From: Chloroflexota bacterium
GTDB lineage: Bacteria; Chloroflexota; UBA6077; JADZDV01
Direction: 5' to 3'
Assembly (NCBI GenBank): GCA_020850915.1
Contig: JADZDV010000277.1
Location: forward strand, 1-14,369
Length of the DNA stretch: 14,369 nucleotides
Part shown: positions 6,821 to 12,152 of the stretch, one piece after another
Position numbering within the stretch: the stretch's first letter is position 1
Layout of the letters: every line of letters starts with the position of its first letter
Made by a program: the position numbers and the translations under genes
The notes under the pieces: generated by a model
Databases searched by the model: none
What the model was told of the DNA's origin: nothing
The model's input: only the letters and a program-made list of their open reading frames with translations

Positions 6821-7493
6821 AGGTCCAGTGCCCCAGGTGGAACCAGGCGGCCGGCTCGCCAGCAGCCGGAGCGCGTCCCGGCCGCACGACGGCTCCGAGC
6901 AGGACCGGGTCCAGCCCCGCCGCGCCCGCGACCGCCGCGCCCGCGACCACCAGACCGCCCATCACGCCAGCGAACACGAGCGGCGCAGCGGCCACGGTCC
7001 AGAGTGCCGCGGTCGTCCGACCCAGTCGCCGCGACAGACGCTCCACCTTCGGGGGTGCCGGTGGGAGAAACGCTTCGACGCGCAGCGGCCGTTCCTCGGT
7101 CACTGCTCCCCGCGGCACCTCGTGCGCCACGTAGACCGCGTCAAACTCAACCCGGTCCGCGACACGCCGCAGGTCGCGCAGCACGCGGTCCGGCACCGGA
7201 AACCCTCCTGGCTCCGTCAGGAGCGGATCGCTGGCGGCGTCCAGCAGGACCCAGTCATGCGCGAGATGGGGCGCGCCGTAGACGCGGTGGTCGGCGAAGA
7301 GCGGCATCGTCCCGAGATACGAGACTGGCAAGCCCGCTTGCACGCTGACAGCCATGATCTCCCGCGCCCGGCGCTGGAGCCCCGGGTCCCTCGGACGCCC
7401 CGGAGTGAGCTGACGGCCAGCCTCCATACGGTCAGGCTCGAAGAGGACGGGGGGCAGCGGCGTAGAGACGGGCGGCTCAAGCGATCGGCTCAC
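6807..7493 (-). CDS. Hypothetical protein with soluble N-terminal domain and C-terminal membrane region
   Basis: 228 residues from the GTG at 7493, chosen because GAGGAG (7506-7501 on the minus strand) sits 7 nt upstream. An ATG at 7556 would add 21 residues but would place that ribosome binding site inside the gene. The family is not recognised. Residues 1-150 look soluble and mixed alpha/beta, with short distinctive phrases (VSYLGTMPLFADHRVYG, LAHDWVLLDAASDPLL, DAVYVAHEVPRG). Residues about 154-200 are hydrophobic (WTVAAAPLVFAGVMGGLVVA and onward), enough for one or two spans. The last 28 residues contain WFHLGHWTYGEA. There is no signal peptide, nucleotide-binding motif or Cys pair. It overlaps the downstream membrane-protein gene by 14 bases, so the two products probably act together. 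Confidence 0.68.
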   Translation of the reverse strand: MSRSLEPPVSTPLPPVLFEPDRMEAGRQLTPGRPRDPGLQRRAREIMAVSVQAGLPVSYLGTMPLFADHRVYGAPHLAHDWVLLDAASDPLLTEPGGFPVPDRVLRDLRRVADRVEFDAVYVAHEVPRGAVTEERPLRVEAFLPPAPPKVERLSRRLGRTTAALWTVAAAPLVFAGVMGGLVVAGAAVAGAAGLDPVLLGAVVRPGRAPAAGEPAAWFHLGHWTYGEA

Positions 7494-7818
7494 GGACGGA
7501 CTCCTCGTACAGAGAGACTTCGTAGCCAGCCTACACGCCGCGAGCCCCGACGCCATTTCTTACGCGCGTAGCGCATGCGCGTTTCACGCGGTCATTTCGC
7601 CCGAGAAACGAGAGCCAGGACGCGCGTCGTCACCCGCGGTCTCTCGGGCAGTCATCCCGCCGCGGCGTGTCCCCGCCGTCCGTCTCCCATCGGCCTCCGT
7701 GTGTCTGTCACGCCAGCACAGGACGTGGCACGTTTCCCCTGCCCGTCTGAGCCGTGCCCTCGCGACTGTCCGGCTGGCCACCCGGTCGCTCGCCCGTGAG
7801 AGCGGCGTGCTCGCTCCT
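7494..7818. other. Intergenic region with clustered palindromes
   Basis: 325 bases between the unknown gene start (7493) and the oxidoreductase stop (7819), both on the minus strand. Perfect palindromes TACGCGCGTA (7561-7570), GCGCATGCGC (7571-7580) and GACGCGCGTC (7619-7628) lie close together. An 8-bp inverted repeat, GCCCGAGA (7599-7606) / TCTCGGGC (7642-7649), encloses the third. The region should contain the end of the oxidoreductase transcript and the promoter and leader of the unknown pair, but no clear -35/-10 elements were found. The remaining bases, 7650-7818, are C-rich on the plus strand and show no gene. Confidence 0.4.
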
Positions 7819-8901
7819 TTACTCCTCAAACGTCACGTTGCCACCCATCCTCGCCGCCCGGTCGATCGAGATCGTCGTCTGCAGCGCCAGCCTCGCCTCT
7901 CGCGGCGTCGCCAGGGCGCACGGCCTTCCCGTGATCAGGTGCTCCAGCCAGGCCCGCGTCTCCGTCGCCAGCGGGCCCCAGAAGCGGCCCAGCGCCCAGG
8001 CGCCTGGTGGCGTGCTGCCCAGGAACGTCATGTTCACGCTGTGGCCCGCCCACATCAGGTCCGGCGCCCCCGCCTCCGAGTACAGCAACTGGTCTGTGTG
8101 GTCGTCGTTCAGCAGCATGATGCCGTCCGTGCCCAGGATCTCCATTCGCGCCGACTGCCCCAGCGCCGGGTAGTCCGCTGGCAGCGCGTAGCAGATGCCC
8201 AGGTTCACCACCGCCCCGGTGTCGTACGTCAGGAGCGCCCACGAGACGTCGTCGATGTCGTAGCCCGACCCACGGAACACCTCCTCGCCCCGGTAGCCGC
8301 GCGCCACCACCTCCACCGGCCGCGCTCCGTCGAGGAACCAGCTCACCAGGTCCACGTAGTAGGTCAGGATGTCCATGATCGGTGTGGCGTGCCGCTCGCG
8401 CTCGAGGATCGCGAAGGTCTGCCCACGCCCGTTGTAGACTCGCGCCACGATCCCGGTGAGCTTTCCCAGCCGTCCCTGGAGGAGCTGCTCCTTTGCTCGC
8501 AGGTAGCGGTGCTTGAATCGGCGGCTGTAGCCCACCCGCGGATTGCCGCCCGTTCGCTCCAGTGCCTCCAGTGTCTCGTCCGCGTCCTCCAGGCTCAGAG
8601 CGATGGGCTTCTCCACCAGCACGGCTTTGCCCAGCTCCAGCGCCTCGAGAATCGGGCGTGTGTGCCGCGCCTCGGGCGTCGAGACGATCACCGCGTCCAT
8701 CTCCGGGTGGCTGATCGCCTCGTAGTTGTCGCCCGAGGCGAAGTCCGCCCCAACCGCCTCTCGGAGCTTCCTGGCGCGCGCCGGGTCGACGTCCGTTACG
8801 GCGATGAGCTTCACCGCGGGATGCCCTGCCACCAGCCGCGCGCGCAGCGTCCCGATCCGGCCGCGGCCGATCACCGCGATGCCCAGCGCCTCCTTCCTCA
8901 T
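7819..8901 (-). CDS. Gfo/Idh/MocA family NAD(P)-dependent oxidoreductase
   Basis: 360 residues from the ATG at 8901, the usual family length, with GAGAGGGA about 9 nt upstream. An N-terminal Rossmann fold is clear: GRGRIG at 12-17, Asp37 after the second strand (favouring NAD over NADP), and the family EKP motif at 97-99 with the usual active-site Lys98. The C-terminal half is the family's alpha/beta substrate domain (DILTYYVDLVSWFLDG; MEILGTDGIMLLND). Members oxidise or reduce a hydroxyl of inositols, sugars and related compounds; the substrate here is unknown. In many dehydrogenases the motif around 177-181 is Asp-x-x-x-His, the His helping proton transfer; here it is Asp177-Ile-Leu-Thr-Tyr181, which may change substrate or chemistry. 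It follows the alpha/beta hydrolase on the same strand, suggesting one operon. Confidence 0.93.
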   Translation of the reverse strand: MRKEALGIAVIGRGRIGTLRARLVAGHPAVKLIAVTDVDPARARKLREAVGADFASGDNYEAISHPEMDAVIVSTPEARHTRPILEALELGKAVLVEKPIALSLEDADETLEALERTGGNPRVGYSRRFKHRYLRAKEQLLQGRLGKLTGIVARVYNGRGQTFAILERERHATPIMDILTYYVDLVSWFLDGARPVEVVARGYRGEEVFRGSGYDIDDVSWALLTYDTGAVVNLGICYALPADYPALGQSARMEILGTDGIMLLNDDHTDQLLYSEAGAPDLMWAGHSVNMTFLGSTPPGAWALGRFWGPLATETRAWLEHLITGRPCALATPREARLALQTTISIDRAARMGGNVTFEE

Positions 8902-9023
8902 GGGCCGCGTCCCTCTCCCGTCCCCGCGGCCACCTCGCCCATCATCTCGGCGGCCAGCCGATCAGGGGTGAGCAGCGTCCGCTCCACCGGGGGGATCCGC
9001 GCCACTGGATCGCCCAGGCGCAC
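8898..9023 (-). CDS. Possible short ORF or gene remnant between hydrolase and oxidoreductase
   Basis: A 41-codon frame from the GTG at 9023 ends in a TGA that overlaps the oxidoreductase ATG in the four bases ATGA, typical of coupled operon genes. The residues (VRLGDPVARIPPVERTLLTP, then DRLAAEMMGEVAAGTGEG) look like genuine protein, and third codon positions are mostly G/C. The frame remains open further upstream inside the hydrolase 3' end, but no good ribosome binding site precedes the GTG. It could be a small coupling peptide, the tail of a deleted gene, or coincidence in GC-rich DNA. No family was recognised. Confidence 0.25.
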   Translation of the reverse strand: MRLGDPVARIPPVERTLLTPDRLAAEMMGEVAAGTGEGRGP

Positions 9024-9030
9024 GTGTGGA

Positions 9031-9963
9031 TCACCAGCCTTGCGCCAGCGCCCGCAACTGCCGCCCAATGAACGACTTCATGATGTCGATGCTTCGCTTC
9101 GTGCTCGCGGTGTCTGGAACCACGTAGTAGCCGTGCCCCTCGCGGGGACAGGTCGCCAGCTCGATGTAGCCGCCCGCTCTGCCGTACGCCTCCACAAACC
9201 GCTCGGCCGTCCGGGGCGCCAGGATATCGTCGTCCGCGCCGTGCAGGAACAGCGCGGGTGGCAGAGCCACCGGCTCCCCGCGCTCCAGCATGAATTGGGG
9301 GCTGGCCTCCTTCATCGTGGCTTCGTCGCGGAAGTACCGATCGTGCGACGCAACCAGCTCCTGGCGCCCCTTCTCCTTCGCCAGCACGTAGCGCGAGTAC
9401 GGGTCGATCACTGGCCCGGCCAGGATGACGTACGCCAGGCTGGCGTCCACCTCCGGCGCCTCGGCCAGCGCCAGCGCCGCGTAGCGCGGATCGCGCGGCC
9501 GCATCGCGCTCAGCATGATCTGGTGCCCGCCGCTCGAGTGGCCCACGCCTCCCACTCCCTCGGCGCTGGCGTTGAAGTCGGCCGCGCGCGCCTTGAGCCA
9601 GCGCGTCGCATAGTTGATGTCGGCCATCGAGGCGGGATAGGGCGCCTGGGTCCCAAGCCGGAAGTCGATCGACGCCACCACCAGCCCAGCGGCGGCCAGC
9701 GCCTCGTCCAGGAAGGCAAGCTGCGCGCGGTCGCCCCGGTTCCAGGCGCCCCCGTGCAGCTTGATGATGGCGGGGAAGGGGCCGGGGCCTCGCGGCTCGT
9801 AGATCCGCGCCAACCAGCTCTGCCTGCCGTCATGGCGATACTCGACGTCTCTCCAGCGCACCTCGAACAGGGCGCGCGGGTCGTACTGTGGCACGGAGCG
9901 CGTCCCGCTCGGCACGGCCACCCCTCCCACTGGCTCTTGCGCTTGCTCTTGCTGGCTCGGCAT
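9031..9963 (-). CDS. Alpha/beta hydrolase (esterase/lipase type)
   Basis: 310 residues from the ATG at 9963, with GGAGGG 7 nt upstream. The catalytic parts of an HGG-type esterase are visible: oxyanion-hole motif HGGAW at 70-74, nucleophile elbow GHSSGG at 141-146 with Ser143, the acid in HGADDD (about Asp245), and His277 in REGHGYY. The fold and the segment PAIIKLHGGAW...LVVASIDFRL match the esterase/lipase group that includes BD-FAE-like and hormone-sensitive-lipase-like enzymes. These cleave esters such as acetylated or feruloylated sugars; the substrate cannot be named. There is no convincing signal peptide (the N-terminus is polar, MPSQQEQAQEPVGG), so it is probably cytoplasmic. It precedes the Gfo/Idh oxidoreductase on the same strand and diverges from a substrate-binding lipoprotein, so uptake, de-esterification and oxidation of one compound is a reasonable but unproven idea. 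Confidence 0.9.
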   Translation of the reverse strand: MPSQQEQAQEPVGGVAVPSGTRSVPQYDPRALFEVRWRDVEYRHDGRQSWLARIYEPRGPGPFPAIIKLHGGAWNRGDRAQLAFLDEALAAAGLVVASIDFRLGTQAPYPASMADINYATRWLKARAADFNASAEGVGGVGHSSGGHQIMLSAMRPRDPRYAALALAEAPEVDASLAYVILAGPVIDPYSRYVLAKEKGRQELVASHDRYFRDEATMKEASPQFMLERGEPVALPPALFLHGADDDILAPRTAERFVEAYGRAGGYIELATCPREGHGYYVVPDTASTKRSIDIMKSFIGRQLRALAQGW

Positions 9964-9970
9964 GCTCGTT

Positions 9971-10008
9971 CCCTCCAGCCCGAACTCTGACAGGTTCGCC
10001 CCGGAGGG
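9971..10008 (-). promoter_or_regulatory. Leader hairpin that would occlude the hydrolase ribosome binding site
   Basis: On the minus strand, CCCTCCGG (10008-10001) can pair with CTGGAGGG (9978-9971) over 8 bp including one G-U. A 2x2 G/G internal loop follows, then CGAAC (9998-9994) pairs with GTTCG (9985-9981), closing an 8-nt loop. The GGAGGG Shine-Dalgarno of the hydrolase lies entirely within the base of the stem. Translation control by opening the stem (temperature, protein or ligand) is an inference; it also requires that the transcript start upstream of 10008. Confidence 0.45.
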
Positions 10009-10029
10009 TCAAGCGCGGCTGCGTATTCC

Positions 10030-10058
10030 TTGTCTGCTGGCGCGCCAGGTGGTAGAAA
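10030..10058 (+). promoter_or_regulatory. Candidate promoter for substrate-binding protein with palindrome in the spacer
   Basis: TTGTCT (10030-10035) and TAGAAA (10053-10058) are 17 bp apart, and each matches four of six consensus bases. Between them lies the perfect 12-bp palindrome CTGGCGCGCCAG (10037-10048), placed where a repressor would block RNA polymerase. The implied leader to the ATG at 10161 is about 95 nt and contains a small hairpin, GGCAC-CTCC-GTGCC (10087-10100). This is a sequence match only. Confidence 0.3.
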
Positions 10059-10160
10059 CCCCTTGGTTATGCCGAATCGGGCGGTCGGCACCTCCGTGCC
10101 CTGACCCTGTCGCGGTCGACACCGTCGCGGCTAACTTCCTCGAGAAAGAAGGATCCCTGC

Positions 10161-11318
10161 ATGACAGCGCCTCTAGCCCGCCGCGCACTCCTGCGCCGGG
10201 CTGCCGCCGCACTCGCCCTGGGCGTGGCCACGCCGCTCTTCGCTGCCTGCGCCTCTTCCACTCCCGCGCCGTCCAAGCCGGCTGAGCCCGCCAAGCCCGC
10301 GGAGCCAGCCAAGCCGGCCGCCCCGGCCCCCGCTGCCAACCCGGCCGCTCCCGCGGCGTCGCCCGCCGCGGCCGGCCAGGCGCCCGCCACTCAGGCGAAG
10401 CTGGACAACATCAAGTACGGCATCGTCGGCTACAACCCGTTCCACGTCGTCTTCATCGTCGGCAGCGAGAAGCCCGAGACGATGCGTAAGAACGGGATCG
10501 ATCTGGAGCTGGTCTTCACCGGCAGCGGCCCGGCCTCCATGCAGGCGCTCCTCGGCGGCTCCATCACCTTCGCCGCCGCCGCGGCCGAGGCCTCCTGGCC
10601 AGCCCAGGACAAGAGTCCGGATGTCATGCAGGTCCTGGCCGTCGCCCAGGGCACCCCTTACGCGCTCCTGGTCAGTCCAGATATCAAGTCGATCGCCAAC
10701 CTTCGCGGCAAGACGGTCGGCGCCACTTCCCTCCGGGGGGGCGCGGACATCACCGCCATGCGCCTGATGCTGGCCGAAAACGGCATCAACGACGGCGACT
10801 TCAACGTCATCGTCGTCGGCACCATCGCCGAGCGCACCGCCGCTATGAAGGCCGGCTCCATCTCGGCCGTCGCCAGTCTCGAGCCGCAGATCTCCCAGCT
10901 CAAGGACGCCGGCTTCGTCGAGCTGGGCGACGGCAATAAGTACGAGAGCCTGCGCAACAACTACACCGGCCTGCTGGTTGCCAAGAAGAGCTGGTACGAG
11001 CCGAACATGCCGGCAATGCTCCGCTTCGGCAAGTCCGTCCGCGAGATCACCAACTGGGTCTACGACCCCAAGAACAAGGAGGAGCTGATCGACATCCTGG
11101 CGAAGGTGCACAAGGTGGACCGCAAGTTCGCCGCCAACGCCTACGACCGCCACTACGTCCAGTTCGAGGGCCTGCCGAAAGACCCGCGCCCGAGCCAGAA
11201 GATCCTCGAGCAAGTCGCCGCCAACCAGAAGAAGATCGGCATGGAAGGCGTCCCAAGCGATGTGATGAAGTACGTCGACAAGACCGTCGGCGACCGGATC
11301 ATGGCGCAGCCGCTCTAA
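10161..11318 (+). CDS. ABC transporter substrate-binding lipoprotein (NMT1/SsuA/TauA-like)
   Basis: 385 residues from the ATG at 10161, with GAAGGA upstream. The N-terminus has paired arginines (RRALLRR, residues 7-13, resembling a Tat signal without a perfect motif), a hydrophobic core and a lipobox LFAAC with Cys30 as the lipid-bearing residue. A flexible Ala/Pro/Lys linker (about 36-75, with repeated KPAEPA) follows. The body (from about 77) resembles the nitrate/sulfonate/taurine binding-protein superfamily: NIKYGIVGYNPFH, ALLGGSITFAAA, IANLRGKTVGATSLRGGADI, and a later MKAGSISAVASLEP. It would capture a small molecule outside the membrane and deliver it to an ABC permease. No permease or ATPase gene is in the window, so it is an orphan here, and the ligand is unknown. 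A hairpin directly after the stop suggests a monocistronic transcript. It diverges from the hydrolase. Confidence 0.92.
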   Translation: MTAPLARRALLRRAAAALALGVATPLFAACASSTPAPSKPAEPAKPAEPAKPAAPAPAANPAAPAASPAAAGQAPATQAKLDNIKYGIVGYNPFHVVFIVGSEKPETMRKNGIDLELVFTGSGPASMQALLGGSITFAAAAAEASWPAQDKSPDVMQVLAVAQGTPYALLVSPDIKSIANLRGKTVGATSLRGGADITAMRLMLAENGINDGDFNVIVVGTIAERTAAMKAGSISAVASLEPQISQLKDAGFVELGDGNKYESLRNNYTGLLVAKKSWYEPNMPAMLRFGKSVREITNWVYDPKNKEELIDILAKVHKVDRKFAANAYDRHYVQFEGLPKDPRPSQKILEQVAANQKKIGMEGVPSDVMKYVDKTVGDRIMAQPL

Positions 11319-11343
11319 GCCGGGCCGCGCGCGGGAGCCCGGC
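11319..11343 (+). terminator. Hairpin immediately after substrate-binding protein stop
   Basis: GCCGGGC (11319-11325) pairs perfectly with GCCCGGC (11337-11343) around an 11-nt GC-rich loop, starting at the base after the TAA stop. No U-tract follows. It probably ends or protects the 3' end of the lipoprotein mRNA. Confidence 0.5.
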
Positions 11344-11372
11344 CGTGTGCCACCAGGCTGGGAGGCCGCTCC

Positions 11373-11405
11373 GGGTCAGGGCTGGGGTGTTGGGGTGGGA
11401 GAGGG
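11373..11405 (+). other. G-quadruplex-forming motif, six G-runs
   Basis: Six runs of three or four G (11373-75, 11379-81, 11384-87, 11392-95, 11397-99, 11403-05) are separated by loops of 1 to 4 nt. This exceeds the four runs needed for a canonical quadruplex. It lies on the plus strand about 60 nt upstream of the candidate -10 of the response-regulator gene, after the lipoprotein terminator. A role in transcription or replication is inferred only. Confidence 0.7.
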
Positions 11406-11419
11406 AGCCGGAGGCATCG

Positions 11420-11436
11420 GCTGCCAGAGTGGCAGC
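11420..11436. promoter_or_regulatory. Perfect 7-bp dyad upstream of response-regulator promoter
   Basis: GCTGCCA (11420-11426) and TGGCAGC (11430-11436) are exact inverted repeats around GAG. The centre is about 50 bp upstream of the presumed transcription start at the ATG (11478), typical for an activator site. It could instead form a short RNA hairpin if an upstream transcript reads through. Confidence 0.4.
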
Positions 11437-11444
11437 GTCCGCGG

Positions 11445-11472
11445 TCGAGGCATCTGGGGCGCTCGTTACAAT
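11445..11472 (+). promoter_or_regulatory. Candidate leaderless promoter of the two-component operon
   Basis: TACAAT (11467-11472) matches the -10 consensus at five of six positions and ends 5 nt before the ATG at 11478, so transcription would begin at or next to the start codon. A weak -35, TCGAGG (11445-11450), is 16 bp upstream. No Shine-Dalgarno precedes the ATG, which agrees with a leaderless mRNA. Confidence 0.5.
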
Positions 11473-11477
11473 TTCGT

Positions 11478-12152
11478 ATGGCTGCGCGGCTGCTGCTGGT
11501 GGACGACGATCCGAAAGTCCGCTCCTCGCTTGGGCGGCGGCTCGCGTTCGAGGGGTTTCGGGTCGAAACGGCAGAGGACGGGCACCAGGCACTGGACCGG
11601 GTGGCGGAGCAGCCGCCGGATCTGATCGTCCTGGACGTCATGCTGCCGGGACTCGACGGGCTGGAGGTCGCACGACGGCTCCGGCAGGCGAGCGCCGTCC
11701 CGATCCTCATGCTCACGGCACGCGGAAGCGTCCCCGACAAGGTGGCCGGCTTCAACAGCGGTGCCGATGACTACCTGGTCAAGCCGTTCGAGTTCGAGGA
11801 GCTGCTCGCCCGCATCGGGGCGCTGCTCCGACGCGCCGCCCCACCCACGCCGACCGTCCTGCGCTTCCAGGACCTCGCGCTGGACACCGCCACCCGGCGC
11901 GCGCAACGCGGTGGCCAGCCGCTCGACCTGACGGCGCGGGAGTTCGAGCTGCTCGAGTACTTCATGCAGCACCCGGACCGAGTGCTCTCACGAGAGGCGA
12001 TCTTCCAGGCGGTCTGGGGCTCCGGCTTCCTGGGCGGCTCCAACATCATCGACGTCAACGTCAGCTACCTGCGAGACAAGCTCGAGGCAGGCGGCCTGCC
12101 GCGACTGATCCAGACGATTCGCGGGGCAGGCTACGCGCTGCGAGAAGACTAA
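11478..12152 (+). CDS. OmpR/PhoB family DNA-binding response regulator
   Basis: 224 residues. The N-terminal receiver domain (about 3-115) has acidic Asp9-Asp11, phosphoacceptor Asp53 in IVLDVMLPG, Thr80 in LMLTA and Lys102 in LVKPF, so all the key residues are present. The C-terminal winged-helix domain (about 128-222) carries the family phrases [36 protein letters not shown] and [11 protein letters not shown]. It is phosphorylated by the kinase encoded next, whose ATG overlaps this stop by one base (TAATG), so the two are translated as a pair. The ATG at 11478 has no ribosome binding site but a good -10 element just upstream. Target genes are unknown; the dyad at 11420-11436 is a candidate site if the operon regulates itself. 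Confidence 0.95.
   Translation: MAARLLLVDDDPKVRSSLGRRLAFEGFRVETAEDGHQALDRVAEQPPDLIVLDVMLPGLDGLEVARRLRQASAVPILMLTARGSVPDKVAGFNSGADDYLVKPFEFEELLARIGALLRRAAPPTPTVLRFQDLALDTATRRAQRGGQPLDLTAREFELLEYFMQHPDRVLSREAIFQAVWGSGFLGGSNIIDVNVSYLRDKLEAGGLPRLIQTIRGAGYALRED

Noticed and set aside
7699..9990. 763-codon plus-strand open frame
   Set aside because: It is antisense to the oxidoreductase and hydrolase genes, both with intact catalytic motifs. The translation is Arg/His/Gln-rich low-complexity sequence without domains.
10173..11213. 346-codon minus-strand open frame
   Set aside because: It is antisense to the substrate-binding lipoprotein; its Gly/Arg-rich segment is the mirror of the Ala/Pro linker.
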